Shown here one piece after another: positions 1 to 11,830 of a stretch of 64,000 bases of DNA; position 1 is the stretch's first letter; each line of letters opens with the position of its first letter. The notes beneath the pieces are model-generated. The model saw only the letters and a list, made by a program, of their open reading frames with translations, did no database searches and was not told the DNA's origin. Position numbers and translations under genes: made by a program. The DNA comes from Heterohyrax brucei (taxonomy: Eukaryota; Chordata; Mammalia; Hyracoidea; Procaviidae): NCBI GenBank assembly GCA_028571685.1, contig CM053140.1:221297323-221361322 (forward strand), read 5' to 3'.

Positions 1-24
1 TCCCCCACCCCCCCTCCTTCCTTG
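1..24 (-). repeat. L1 3' UTR polypurine (G-rich) tract of element A
   Basis: C-rich on the plus strand, hence G-rich on the L1 sense strand. It lies just downstream of ORF2. The same position in copies H (45366-45400) and E (27077-27115) also has a G-rich polypurine run. Such tracts are a known L1 3' UTR property and may form G-quadruplexes; structure formation here is inferred. Confidence 0.7.
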
Positions 25-109
25 CAGCCATGAAAGAGTCTTTTCTGCTATGCATAAGTCTGTTTTTGAGTTTTTATTGTAGAGGTCTTATACAATATTT
101 TTCCTTTTG

Positions 110-3100
110 TCACCGATTTCTTTCACTCAACAAAATGTCTTCCAGTTGAAACCAGGTTATGAGATGTTTCCTGGAATCATCGTTATTCTTTATCATTGCA
201 TAGTGCTCCATTGAGTATATATACCATAGTTTACCTATCCATTCCTCTGTTGCTGGGCATCTGGATTGATTCCATCTTTTTACTATCAAGGACTGTGTTG
301 CAATAAAAATTCTTGTGCATGTATCTGTTGGTGTGAATGGCCTTAACTCTGTAGGATACATTCCAAGTAGTGGAATTGCTAGGTCAAATGTTATATCTAT
401 ATCCATTTTATTAAGGAAGTGCCAGATTGCCTTCGAAAGAGGCTGGACCATTATGCTAACCTCAACAACAGTGTAGGAGAGTTTCACTTTCTCCACAGCC
501 TCTCCAGAATTTGTTGTTTTGTGTTTTTTGGATCATGGCCAACGTTGTTGGGGTGAGATGGTATATCACTGTAGTTTTGATTTGAATTTCTTTAATAACT
601 AAAGATCATGAACATGTCCACATGTGTTTTTTTGGCTTCCTGGATCTCCTCTTTAGCGAAGTGTCTGTCCATCTCCTTTGCCCATAGCTTAATTGGATGA
701 TTTATCTTCTTCTGATTGATATTTTGTAGTGCCTTGTAGATTATGGAGATCAGATGTCGGTCTGCTATGCCAAGCCAAGATCTGATATAGAGTTGCCAAA
801 TATTTATTCCCATTCTGTAGGTGGTCTTTTAACTCTTGTGATAAAGTTTTGGATGAGCAAAAGTGTTAGATTCTTAGTAGTTCCCATTTATCTATTTTCT
901 CTTCTGTTGATTGTGGTTGGTTTGACAGATTTTGAAGTCTGTCTACATTTTGTACTAAAACTTCCACTCTTGTTCCTACCTTTTCGTGGATGAGCTTTAT
1001 GTTTTAGAGTTGATATTTAGGTCTTTTATCCAGTTTGAGTTGGTTTTTGTATAAGGTGTAAGATGTGGATATTGTTTCAATTTATTGCAGAAGGGTATCC
1101 AATTTTGCCAGCACCATTTGTTGAAGAGATTGTTTTTGCCCCAGTTTAATGTCTTACGGCCTTTGTCAAATATCAACTGTTCATAGGCAGATGGTGTCAT
1201 CTCTGGGGTCCTGATTCTGTTCCATTGATCGATGTGTCTGTTCTTGTACCAGTACCAGGCTGTTTTGACCACTGTGGCAGTGTAATAGTTTCTGAAGTCA
1301 GGTAATGAGAGGCCTCCTAGTGTGTTCTTCTTTAGCAATACTTTACTTATCCAGGGTTTCTTCCCTTTCCAAACAAAATTGGTAATTTGTTTCTCCATCT
1401 CATTAAAAAATGACAGTGGAACTTGTTTTGGGATTTCATTATATAAGTAGATTTCTTTGGGTAGAATAGACATTTTCACAATATTAAGTCTTCGTATCCA
1501 TGAACCGGATCCGACTCGACGGCACTTGGCACTTGGCATCCATGAACAGCGTAGGTTTCTCCGTTTATCTAAGTCTCTCTTAGTTTCTTGTAGTAAGGGC
1601 TTGTAGTTCTCTTTGTAAAGGTCTGTTGTTTCTCTGGTTAGATTAATCCCTAGGTACTTTATCTTCTTGGGGGTTATAGTAAATGGTATTGTTTTGATGA
1701 TTTCTTTATTAGCAATCTCACTGTTGGTATAAAGGAATCTTACTGATTTACTTACGTTTCTCTTGTATCCTGAGACTTTGCTGAAGTCTTCTATCAGTTT
1801 GAGTAGTTTTCTTTGGGATTCTCTGCATATACAATCATATCATCAGCAAACGGGGAGATTTTGACTTCTTCTTTGCTGATGCAGATGCTCTTTATTTCTT
1901 GATCTTGTCTAATTGCTCTGGCTAGAACTTCTAGTACTATGTTGAATAGGAGAGGTGAGAGTGGGCATCCTTGTCTAGTTCCTGTTTTCAAGGAAAAGTC
2001 TTTCAGTCTCTCTCGATTCAGCATGACGTAGGCAGTTGGCTTTGTGTAAATGGCCCATATTGCGTTGAGGAATTTTCTGTCTATGCCTAATTTGCTAAGA
2101 GTTTTTAGCATGTATGGGTGTTGGACTTTTATTAAATGCCTTTTCTGCATCAATGGACAAAATCAGGTGATTCTTGTCTTTTGTGCTATTTATGTGGTTA
2201 ATCATATTAATTGTTTTTCTGATGTTGAGCCAGCCTTGCATCCCTGGTATGAATCCCACTTCGTCATAATGCATTATTTTTTTGATATATTGTTGTGTTC
2301 TATTGGCAAGAATTTTGTTGTAGATTTTTGCATCTAGATTCATGAGTGATATCAGTCTGTATTTCTCCTTTTTGGTTGGGTCTTTCCCTGGTTTGTATCA
2401 GGGTTATGCTGGCTTCATAAAATGAGTTTGGGAATACTGCATCCCTTTCTATGCTGTGAAATAGTCTCAGTAGTATTGGAGCTAACTCTTCTCTAAAAGC
2501 TTGGTAGAATTCTGGGCTGAAGTCATCTGGGCCTAGGCTTTGTTTGGTTGGCAGTTTTTTTACAAAATTTTCAACCTCTTCCTTTGTGATGGATTTACTA
2601 AGTTGTTCTGCTTCACGTTGTGATAATTTGGGTAGGTGATACGAATCAAGGAATTTGTCCATTTCCTCTAGGTTTTCAAATTCATTAGAGTACAGTCTTT
2701 CATAGTATTCTGTTATATTTTTAATTTCTGTTCTACCTGTTGTGACCGCTCACCTCTCGTTTCTGATTTGGGTTGTTTCCTTTCCTGTTTTTCTTTAGTA
2801 AGTTTAGCCAATGATTTGTTGATTTTGTTAATCTTTTCAGAAAAACAGCTTTTGGTCTTTTCAATTTTTTTCAACTGTTTTTCTATTCTCTAATTCATTT
2901 AGTTCTTCTCTAATCTTTATGATCTGGTTTCTTCTGTTGCCTCAGGGGTTCCTCTGTTGTCTCTCTACTTTTTCAAGCTGTAGGGTTAGTTCCTTGATTT
3001 GGTTTCTTTCTTCCTTCCAGATGTGTGTATTTATGGAGGTAAACAGACCTCTGAGGACTGCTTTGGCTGTATCCCATAGGTTCTGGTAGGAAGTGTTTTC

Positions 3101-3934
3101 ATTCTCATTGTAATCCATGAATTTCTTTATTTCATCCTTTATTTCTTCTATAACCCATGGCTTTTTGAGCAAGATGTTGTTCAGTTTCCATAAGTTCCAC
3201 TTTCTATCTATGTTTTTTCTGCTATTAATTTCGACCTTTATGGCTTTATGATCTGAGAAGATACTTTTCATTAATTCAATGGTATGGATTTTGTTGAGAA
3301 TTGCATTATGTCCTAACACATGGTCAATTCTGTAGAAAGTTCCATGTGCACTGGAGAAGGAGGTGTAGTTGTCTGCTGATGAGTAGAACGCTCTGTATAA
3401 ATTGATGAGGTTTAGTTGGTTAATTGTGGCAATGAAGTCTTCTGCATATTTACTTAGCTTTTTTTCTAGATGATCTGCCCAGTATTGAGAGTGGAGTGTT
3501 GATGTCTCCCACTATCACTGTGGAGCCGTCTAACTCTTTTTCGAGCGCAGTCAGTGTTTCTTCGACGTATTTAGGTGCTCTGATATTAGGTGCGTAGATA
3601 ATATAGTTAAGTCTTCATTGTGTACTGAAGCTTTCAGCAGTAAATAGTATCCATCTTTGTCCACAGTGGTGGATTGTACATTAAAATTGATTTTGTCTGA
3701 GATCAGAATTGCCACATCTGCTCTTCTTTGTTCATTGTTAGCTTGATAGCTATTCTTCCATCCTTTAATTTTCAGTTTATTTCTATCTTTAGGTCTCAAG
3801 TGAGTTTCTTGTAGACAACATATGGATGGGTCACATCTTTTAATCCAAGATGTCGTTTGATGTCTCTTTACTGGAACATTCAGTCCATTCACATTCAATG
3901 TAATTATTGATAGGTATGTATTCACTGCTGCCAT
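110..3934 (-). pseudogene. L1 ORF2 (endonuclease / reverse transcriptase), element A, frame-broken
   Basis: Decayed ORF2. In a working L1 this cytoplasmic and nuclear protein nicks target DNA and reverse-transcribes L1 RNA at the nick. The start at 3934 (MAAVNTYLSIITLNVNGL) opens the APE-type endonuclease, with the LNVNGL and QETHL motifs visible. The endonuclease frame is lost near 3550-3600. The open stretch 2942-3319 carries the endonuclease end, including SDHKAI, and 1794-2153 carries reverse-transcriptase motifs [13 protein letters not shown] and FADD. The region 110-496 is the C-terminal segment. At least five frame changes or stops separate these blocks. A 32-bp SINE remnant at 1506-1537 also disrupts the frame. 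The YXDD-type catalytic box (as FADD) is intact here. Confidence 0.9.
1506..1537 (-). mobile_element. Ultra-short AfroSINE/RTE 3'-tail insertion with target-site duplication
   Basis: A 32-bp insert in ORF2 of element A is flanked on both sides by the 10-bp direct repeat ATCCATGAAC (1496-1505 and 1538-1547). The insert carries 'ccgactcgacggcac', the 3' core of the AfroSINEs in this window, then two copies of ACTTGGC. Copies H, D and E lack the insert at this place. It looks like an extreme 5' truncation of a SINE (or of the RTE, which has almost the same 3' core). On the plus strand the core reads in sense, so the insert may be plus-oriented; the orientation call is weak. Confidence 0.75.
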
Positions 3935-4351
3935 TGTGATATGTTTATTTTTGTGTTGATGTTTTCTCTGTTGTTCTTATTAGTCTGCTCCGGGACATTC
4001 TTTTTTGTGAGTTAGTTTTTCACCTTTTTCAGAGAGGGTTTGTAGTTGTTGAGACTCCTGTGTTACATTTCTTGCTATGGTATGTTGCATCTTTGTTGTG
4101 CTTTATGGCTGCCCCTAAGGCCCCCCTTAATAAACTATATATAAACCCCATTTTTATTACTGCCAGTCTTGTCAAATTCCTCTCCATCTGGAAGGACTAT
4201 GACGACTGCAGTACATCCCTCTTTTTAATATGATGGCACCATAGTTTTCATGATACTCACTGGATTGTTTCAGTATTAGATCTGTGATTGAGTTTGGAGC
4301 CTTCCCTAATTGAGTAGAATTCTAAATGATGTGTCGTTGTAAAACATAAAG

Positions 4352-5325
4352 TTAGGGGTTTTGTTCTTCTAAGCCAAAGCCAAGAGCTTCTTTCAGTATT
4401 TCTTGTAGTTTGTGTTTGATTTTCACACCGTTTCTGAGTTTCTGTTTATCTTGGAATGTCTTAATTTCATTTAAATATTTGAAATATGCTTTTGGAGGAT
4501 ATATAATTCTTGGTTGGAAGTTCTTCTCCTTCAAGGCTTTGAATGTTTCATGCCACTGTCTCCATGGCAGCATGGTTTCTGCTGAGAAATATGATGAAGG
4601 CCTACAGGGTTTCCCTCTGAATGTTAGCTGTGCTTTGAGTCTTGTTGCCTTTAAGAGTTACTGTTTGGCTTGGCTGGCTTATGCTTCATTTTGTTAAGCT
4701 TGATTATAATATGTCTTGGAGTCTTTCTTTTGAGATCTATATTGAGTGGCGTACAATATGCATCTGGGATATCTATATCCTCTTCCTTCATGATTTCTGG
4801 GAAGTTTTCTGTCAGCAGCTCAGCAATGATACTCTCTGTGTTCTCAGGTGTCTCATCCTGTTTAGGGACTCCAATTAATTGAGGATTGTTCCTCTTAATA
4901 GAGTCCCACGTGCTTCTTAACGCTTCTTCATTTTTCTTGTTTCTTTTTTCTGATTTTTCCTCGTAGACATTGGCATAAGTAGTTCTGTCTTCCAAGTCAG
5001 AAATTCTTTTTTGCATTTGTTCCATTCTGTTTTCTTGGCTTTGATTGGAAATTTCTATGCCTTTTATTGTATTCCTGATCTGTTGGATTTCAGAGTACTG
5101 GTGTTCCATCAGATCGAACAGCTTGCTTAATTTTTTATTTTGTTCTGCTGCATTTTGTATAAGGTCTAGAAGGGCTCTGTATATAATCCTTTTACCATCA
5201 TCTTCCAATTATTTCAGAAAAGTTTCTTCATCCAGAAAACTCCTTGGTTGTTTTGTTTAGGAGCTTTCTGAAGTCATGGGTGATTTCTTGTTTGTCACAA
5301 GTGTCTGTTGCTTTTTGGGTTTCAT
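4352..5325 (-). pseudogene. L1 ORF1 (RNA-binding protein), element A, frame-broken
   Basis: ORF1 encodes the trimeric RNA chaperone of the L1 particle. The likely start is at 5323-5325 (reads MKPKKQQ, matching MGPKKQQ in copy H). The longest open piece, 4651-5208, has a heptad-rich coiled coil (QNKKLSKLFDLMEHQYSEIQ), then EKRNKKNEEALRSTWDSIKR and the start of the RRM (LIGVP), and ends after KRKTPRHIIIKLNKMKHK. The C-terminal domain continues in another frame at 4352-4573 (NFQPRIIYPPKAYFKYLNE). Breaks lie near 5209 and between 4573 and 4651. Confidence 0.88.
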
Positions 5326-6302
5326 GTGAGTAAGTAGAGCCTGGGAGAGATACTATGAGGATAGACCACTGATGTTTCTCTAGTAAAGCAAAAGGTATCT
5401 GACCACTTCATAAGTCAGTCAGGTTTTCAGGTGTAGAGGTCCCTCTTCCCAACTAGCAGTGTAAGCACCTCTATATCCAACCCCAGATGATATGAACTAG
5501 TTCAAACTACAGCAATACTACTGCCCTGTAGGCCTCTGCTGACAGGCCCAGCATTAGGCAACACTGTATCAACTACTGCTTTTCTGGTAGAAGAGCACTC
5601 TCTTGAGGGCAGGCTCTGGCTCCCAAGCTAAGAATTAGGTCCAGCTGTGGCCACCGTATCCTAGAAGGCACCCCCCACATGGTCGGCAGATAGAGGGGCT
5701 ATAAAGGTGCCAAGAGGTAGTTAGTCCTCCACCTCTGTGGCTGGGCCCCCACTATAGGTAACACTGCATAAAATACTGCTTTTCTGTCAGAGAAGCGCTG
5801 TCTTGTTTGCAGGCGCTGTCTCCCAGGCTAAGAATTATACCCCGCTAAAATTTCTGTATCCAACATGGCACACCGCACACAGGCACTATGGTTCCGTATG
5901 AACTGCACTGTGGCAGAGATAAAAAGACAGGCCTAAAGTGACTAGATAAACAGAGTCCAAAGCCTGGTTCTCAAAATATGGGAATTTTGCCAGCCTATCC
6001 CACCAGCAGTGCGTCTGAGTCTAGCTGCTAGGCAAGACCCAGATCTGCCTGCCAGCCAAGACAGAAAAAAGTCACAGTGGTGCATTTACCTTTAGTCTAT
6101 GACAGCTAGGGCTACCCAGGAGCGGGAGTCAGCGAAAGAGAGGAGGTTTTTCATTCAGTGGTATGAAGTCCAATTTAACAGCCCTGTGCTGTGTCCTGGG
6201 GACTCACTAGCTGACCAGAAGTCTCCGTTTGATTATCAATTCAGGTCTTGGTTTCCAGAGGGATATAAGGAGACATGTGCCTAGTCTACCATCTTGACCC
6301 TT
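5326..6302 (-). promoter_or_regulatory. L1 5' UTR (internal promoter region), element A
   Basis: Non-coding GC-richer sequence between ORF1 and the element's 5' end; it matches the 5' UTR of copy H (50649-51642) along its length. L1 5' UTRs carry an internal RNA polymerase II promoter. No individual factor site is called with confidence, though the 'caagatgg' box at the very 5' end resembles a YY1-type core. Confidence 0.75.
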
Positions 6303-7795
6303 CCCCCCATCCCTTTCTAACTGTGAAATAATCTGAGTAGTATTGGAGTTAACGCTTCTCTAAAAGCTTGGTAGAATTCTGCAGTGAAGCCATCTGGGCC
6401 CTGGCTTTTTTCCATTGGTAGTTTTTCGATGACTTTTTCAATCTCTTCCTTTGTGATGGTTTATTATGTTGTTCTGCTTCACCCTGTGATAATTTTGATA
6501 GGTGATATGACTCTAAGAATTTGTCCATTTCCTCTAGGATTTCAAATTTGTTAAGAGTACAGACTTTTGTAGCATTGTGTCATGGTATTTTTTATTTTTG
6601 TTGGATCTGTTGTGATAGCTCCCCTCTCATTTCTTATTTGGGTTATTTGTTTCCTTTCCTATTTTTCTTTGGTAAGTGTAGCTGAAGGTTTGTCAATTTT
6701 GTTGATCTTTTGAAAAAAACAGCTTTTGGTCTTTTCAATTTTTTCAGTTGTTCCATTCTCTAATTCATTTAGTTCTGCTCTAATCTTTATGATTTGTTTT
6801 CTTCTGATGCCTGAGGGGTTCCTCTGTTGCTCTTTCTCTACTTGTTCAAGCTGTAGGGTTAGATCTTTGATTTGGGTTCTTTCTTGCTTCCAGATGTGTA
6901 CATTTAGAGAGATACACTGACCTCTGAACACTGTTTTGGCTGTATCCCATAGGTTCTGGTAAGAAAGATTTCATTCTCATTGGAATCCATTAATTTCTTA
7001 TTTCATCCTTGATTTCTTCTATAACCTATGGTTTTTTGAGCAAGATGTTGTTCAGTTTCCATCTGTTCTACTTTCTATCTGTATATTTTCTTCTATTGAT
7101 TTTGACTTTATTGGCTTTGTGGTCTGAGAAGATGCTTTGCAATAATTGAATGGTATGGATTTTGTTGAGATTTGCTTTATGTCTTATCACATGATCTATT
7201 CTGGAGAATGTTCCATGCAAACTTGAGAAGAAAGTGTAGTTGTCTGCTGATGGATGGAAAGTTCTGTATATGTCAATGAGATCTAGTTGGTTAATTGTGG
7301 CAATAAGATCTTCCATGTCTTTATTGAGCTTTTGTCTAGACTATCTGTCCAAAATGAGAGTGGAGTGTTGAAGTCTCCCACTATTGTTGTGAAGTGAATT
7401 ATCTTGTTCTTGATTGTAGTCAGTGTTTCTTCTTGCTCTAGCATTGGGAGCATAAATATTTAACACTGTTAAGGCCCACTTGTGTATTGAACCTTTCAGC
7501 AATAGTGTCCATCCTTGTCCATGATAGCAGATTTTATATTAAAATCTATTTTATATGAGATTAGTGTTGCTATACCTGGTCTTACTTGTGTATTGTTGCC
7601 TTGATGTATATTTTCCCATCCTTTAATTTTCAGTTTGTTCATATCTTTAAGTCTAAGGTGAGTTTCTTGTAAGCAACATATAGACAGGTTGTGTCTTTTG
7701 ATCCAAGATATGACTCGTTATCTCTTTACTGGAGTGTTCTGTCCATTCACCTTCAATGTAATTGTTAATAGGTGTGTGTCTAGTGATGTCATTGT
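6303..7795 (-). pseudogene. L1 ORF2 5' part (endonuclease and linker), element B
   Basis: The endonuclease start lies near 7795, upstream of the 'cattgtgatatgt' inter-ORF sequence shared with A and H. Open pieces at 7068-7316 (reads ATINQLDLIDIYRTFH and FSRIDHVI, the endonuclease C-terminal half, then SDHKANKVKI) and 6659-6931 (linker) are separated by stops and shifts. Only the first part of the reverse transcriptase is present before the copy stops at element A. No function is expected. Confidence 0.85.
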
Positions 7796-8220
7796 GATAT
7801 GTTTATTTTTGTGTTGGTGTTTTCTCTGTTGTTCTCATTATTTTGTTCTGGGGCATTCTTCTCTATGAGTTGATTTTTCACCTTTTTCAGTGTTGGATTT
7901 TTGGTTGTTGAGACTCCTGTATTATATCTCTTGGTTTGATTTGTTGCATCTTTATTGCGCTTTGTGGCTGCCCCTATGGTCCCCTTTAATGATCTATGTT
8001 TAAACTCACTTCTAAGTATTACAAGTCTTATTAACTTCCTCTGCATCTGGAAGGACTATAATGACTGTAGTACATCCCTCTTTTAATATGATGACATCAT
8101 AGTTTTCATGATACGATTACTGGATCATTTCTTTTAATATTACAACTTTGAGTTTGGAGTCTTCCATAATTGAGTAGATTTCTGGATGATGTGTCCTGTA
8201 TTTTTTCCTAAAGTTTAAAG

Positions 8221-9170
8221 TTAATGGTTTTGTTTTTCTAAGCCAAGAGCTTCTTTCAGTATTTCTTGTAGCTTTGGTTTGGATTTTACCAAGTCTCTGA
8301 GTTTCTGTTTATCGGCAAATGTCTTGATTTCATTTTCATATTTCAAAGATAGCTTTGCAGAATATATAATTCTTGTTTGGAAGTTCTCCGTCAAGTTTTT
8401 GAATATTTCATCCCATTGTCTCCGTGTTAGCATTGTTTCTGCTGAGAAATCAGATGAAACCCTACAGGGTTTCCCTCTGAATGTTAGCTTTGCTTTGAGT
8501 CTCGCTACCTTTAAGAGTTTTTGCTTGTGTTTCATTTTGTTGAGCTTGATTATAATATGCCTTGGAGTCTTTCTTTTAGGATCTATGTTGAATGGCATTT
8601 GACATCTGTCTTGGATGTCTATATTCTCTTCTTTCATAATTTCTGGGAAGTTTTCTGTCAGCAGCTTAGCCACAATACTCTCTGTGTTCTCAGGTGTCCC
8701 TCCCTATTCAGTAACTCCAATTGATCATAGATTGTTCCTCTTGATAGAGTACCACATGTTAATCCTTCTTCATTTTTCTTGTTTCTTTTTTCTGATTTCT
8801 TCTCATAGATGCTGGAATCAGTAACTCTGTCTTTCCAGTCAGAAAGTCCATTTTCCATTTGTTCAATTCTGTTTTCTTGGCTTTGAACTGAATTTTCTAT
8901 CCCTTTGATTTTATTCTTGATATGCTGGATTTCAGAGTACTGGTGTGCTATCAGATCAAACAGCTGGCTTAATTTTTCATTTTGCCCTGCTGCATTTTAT
9001 ATAAGGTCTAGGAGGGCTCTATATAAAATCCTTTTGTCCTTGCCCTCTGACAGTTTCAGAGAGGCTTCTTCATCTGGGAATTTATTTGAATCTTTCTTTC
9101 ATGGGCTTTTTGAAGCCATAGGTGAATTCTTTGTAATGTTCTGGTCCAAAGTTTGTTGCTTTGGGGGCAT
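8221..9170 (-). pseudogene. L1 ORF1, element B, frame-broken
   Basis: The likely start at 9168-9170 reads MPPKQQT, matching the ORF1 starts of H and G. The coiled-coil and linker are in broken frames (8658-8858 includes EKKSEKRNKKNEEG). The open piece 8221-8673 carries the end of the RRM (PRHIIIKLNKMKHKQ) and the C-terminal domain (FQTRIIYSAKLSLKYENEI), ending LEKQNH like the other copies. Confidence 0.85.
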
Positions 9171-10092
9171 TTGGAGATTGTTTTGTTTATCTCGTGTTAC
9201 TTTAATGGGATCTAAAGCTCAAGTCAGAAAGCAAGTTGATCTCCAGACATCTCTGTGTAGTCCAGTGACTGAGATCAGTGGAATCTTTGAAGTAGCAGGC
9301 TCCATCTCCTGGTGGGCAAAGACACAGCCCCACTTATAAAGCATTTGGGGAGCCATCAGCTGGCCCTATAATGTGAGATGGTAAAGGCTGATAGAGATGT
9401 CTTCAGGATGCCCCACAGTTATTTCTATATTGAAAGGTAAAAGTTATCTGACAGCTTCCAAAATCACTGAGGCTTTCCAGTGTGCAAGTGCCTTTTCCCA
9501 GCTGGCAAAGTAAGCACCTCTATATCCAAGACTGCTTTATTGCCGGTAATGTGCTCTCGAGGCAGGCACTGCCTCCCAGCATAGGAATTAGGTCGAGGTG
9601 AGAAATCTATATAGGAAGCTCTGCTTTGCAGTGAATCAAGATGGCATCCCACACGAGCTCTCCTGCCCACCTTGTAAAAGGGTATTCAATGGCAGAGATT
9701 CAGAGTGACAGAGGTCAGAGGTGCTGAGCTGCGCAGGTTGCAAGCCCAGGCTAGCAAAATGCGGTGACTCTGCTCATTGATCTCATCCGCAGTGTGTCTG
9801 AGCCTTGCTGCCAGTCAAACTTCAGCCCCTCTTGCTGGCTAAGATAGAGAAAAAGAAAAGTTAAAATGGTGATTTACCTTCAGTCCACAAGAACTGACAC
9901 TAATCAAGGGCGGGAGTTGGTGAAAAAGAAGATGTTTCTGGCTCTGTGGTGTGTAGACCAAGTAGACAGCAGTATGCTGTGTCCTAGGGATCTTTAGGTG
10001 TCCAGAAGACTCCGTTTAATTATCAATTCAGGCCTCGGTTTTCAGAGAGATTTAGGGAGACATGTGTTTAGTCTGCCATCTTGACTCCGGCC
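9171..10092 (-). promoter_or_regulatory. L1 5' UTR, element B
   Basis: Non-coding; similar by eye to the 5' UTRs of A and H, with the same terminal minus-strand 'caagatgg' box at about 10075-10085. It is a decayed promoter region. Confidence 0.7.
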
Positions 10093-10530
10093 ACATTATC
10101 TTTCCATTTCGTTTTTGACTATTTCCAGTTTTCCTTGATTCATACTTCCTACATTCCATATTCTGATTATTAGTAGATGTTTACAACTGTTTCTTCTTGA
10201 GTTACGTTATGTTAGCAATGAAGATCATAAAGGCTTTACTGCATCCACAGCATTAAAATTGACTCTACTTTGAGGAGGCATCTCTTCCCAGTCATCTTCT
10301 GAGTGCCTTACAACCTGGAGGGCTCATTTTCTGGTACTACATCTGACAATGTTCTGCTGCTATTCATAAGATTTTCCCTGGCTAATTATTGTCAGAGTAG
10401 AATGTGAGGTCCTTCTTCCTACTTACTAGTTTGTCTTAGTCTGGAAGCTCAGCTGAAATCTGTCTACCATGGGTGACCCTGCTGGTACCTAAATACCAGG
10501 CATAGCTTCCATTATCATAAAAACAAGTGA
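10093..10530 (-). mobile_element. RTE (BovB-like) LINE fragment, 5' region
   Basis: Minus-strand fragment of the same RTE family found at 58487-62450. It covers the 5' UTR and the start of the endonuclease region: the reverse complement of 10330-10530 matches 58500-58700 (a 'gaagctatgcc' block, then a 'cagctgagcttcc' block). Element B sits against its left end, so the remaining 3' part is probably beyond B, off-window. No coding capacity remains. Confidence 0.75.
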
Positions 10531-10534
10531 ATCT

Positions 10535-10965
10535 CCATTGACAGCAACATTATTTACAATAGCCTACAGGTGCATACAGCCAAAGTGTCCATCAACAGAT
10601 GAATGGATAAACAAGATGTCATGCATATATGATGGAATATTGCTTAACATGAAGAAAAATAAAGTTCTGATATATTTTATGACATGGATGAACCTTGAAA
10701 ACATTAGATGACATGAAATAATGAGATACAAAGGGGTGTATTGTATATGATCTTACTTACATGAAATACCTAGAATAAGCAAATGCATACAGATGAAAGT
10801 TTATTAGTAGTTATGAGAGGTTGGGGGGCAATGGAAATGGGGAGTTACTACTTTAAGAGTGCTAAGTTTCTATTAGGTCTAATGGAAAATTTTCGGAATT
10901 ATTGGTAACTGTCACAAAACTGGTGGAATATAATTAATGTCACTGATTTCTATGTTTAAGTTATT
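10535..10965 (+). repeat. Ancient LINE-1 3' end (L1M-like)
   Basis: Plus-strand remnant of the L1 ORF2 C-terminus and 3' end: 'gtccatcaacagatgaatgg', then 'acatggatgaaccttgaaaac', then the 'gttggggggcaatgg' 3' UTR block. These phrases are conserved in old mammalian L1 families. It is too diverged for a reading frame. Confidence 0.75.
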
Positions 10966-11189
10966 ACAATGCCAAAGGGAATCAAGAATATCTTAGATAT
11001 TTTGAGTGTTTTTAAGATAATTTGATATCTCAGGTAAAATGTCTATTAGATAATTTGATAACGTCTAGCATATGCAGATGACTTGTGAGTGTTAATTTCT
11101 CAGAACGTGTCCAGTTTGGGGCAAAAATCTCTCTTTCTTATCCAAGTGTACAGATAGGGGATCTCCTGGTTTTAGCTACTGAGGAAAAC
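10966..11189. other. Unclassified AT-rich sequence
   Basis: About 220 bp with no repeat, ORF or RNA structure that I recognise. Confidence 0.5.
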
Positions 11190-11830
11190 CCCCTTTTTAA
11201 AAAATAGTGTTTTATTGTACTTTCAGTGAGTTTATGTTCACAGCATTTTAGTTTCTCATTCAACAATTTCTATACATGTTATTTGGTGGCACTAGTTACA
11301 TTCATCACCATGTATGAACATTTTCATTATTTCCATTCTAGTTGTTTCATTTCCATTATTTCCATTCTGGTTGTTTCATTTCCATTAATCTCATTTTCTG
11401 TAATTATTGACTGTTTAGTTTCATATAGATGAGTTTTTTGTTTTTTTTTTTTAAAGGAACACTGTTCTTCGAGGTGATTTTTTAAATATTTTGAGCCAAT
11501 TTGTTATTTAACTACAGGGTGGCCTGAGGGGCTAGTTTCAGTTCAAGGTTGAATTGTATCTCAGGGCAATATTCTTGGGGAGTTCTCCAGTACCAATCAT
11601 TCAGGTAGATCTGTTTCTGACTATTTATATATTTATCCATCCATCCATCCATCCAACCATCTATCTGCCTGTGTGTCTACCTATCTTATCTATCTGTCCA
11701 TTCATTCCTTTATTTATCTATCTATCTGAGGACTTTGAAGTTCTGTTTCATATTTTTATCCCGGGGTCCATCAAGGTAAGAAGACAACTCTTTTTAATTT
11801 TAGCTTCAAGTAGACACTCCATGAAGTGAA
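11190..11830 (-). repeat. Old L1 3' UTR fragment with an inner microsatellite
   Basis: Resembles the 3' UTR stretch of the old L1 F at 34380-34660 (shared blocks around 'ttacattcatcac' and 'tttccatt'). At 11634-11735 it contains a decayed tetranucleotide array of ATCC, ATCT and TATC units. The 91-codon frame across it (rich in Ile, Pro, Ser) is a by-product of the array, not a gene. Confidence 0.55.
11634..11735. repeat. (ATCC)n/(ATCT)n microsatellite
   Basis: Tandem tetranucleotides with interruptions, including 'atccatccatccatcc'. Likely length-polymorphic. Confidence 0.9.

Larger units (their letters stand above)
1..6302 (-). mobile_element. LINE-1 element A, nearly full length, 3' end outside window
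   Basis: An L1 retrotransposon read on the minus strand. It runs from a 5' end at about 6302, where the minus strand shows the 'caagatgg' motif typical of L1 5' ends, through a 5' UTR, ORF1 and ORF2 to the start of the 3' UTR at the window edge. Aligned by eye to the complete copy at 44444-51642, about 0.9 kb of 3' UTR lies left of the window. Both ORFs carry frame breaks, so it should be unable to move itself. Its 5' end abuts the interior of another L1 (B), which suggests insertion into B; the duplication cannot be checked because the 3' junction is off-window. Confidence 0.93.
6303..10092 (-). mobile_element. LINE-1 element B, 5' portion (ORF2 middle to 5' UTR)
   Basis: An older minus-strand L1 whose left end starts abruptly inside the reverse-transcriptase region exactly where element A begins. 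It continues through the endonuclease, ORF1 and a 5' UTR that ends near 10092 with the minus-strand 'caagatgg' motif. It is more diverged than A. Simplest reading: A inserted into B, and the rest of B lies left of the window. Its own 5' end joins an RTE fragment, so B itself probably inserted into an RTE. Confidence 0.88.

Noticed and set aside
11554-11829. 91-codon frame rich in Ile, Pro and Ser
   Set aside because: It spans the ATCC/ATCT microsatellite; the composition comes from the tandem repeat.
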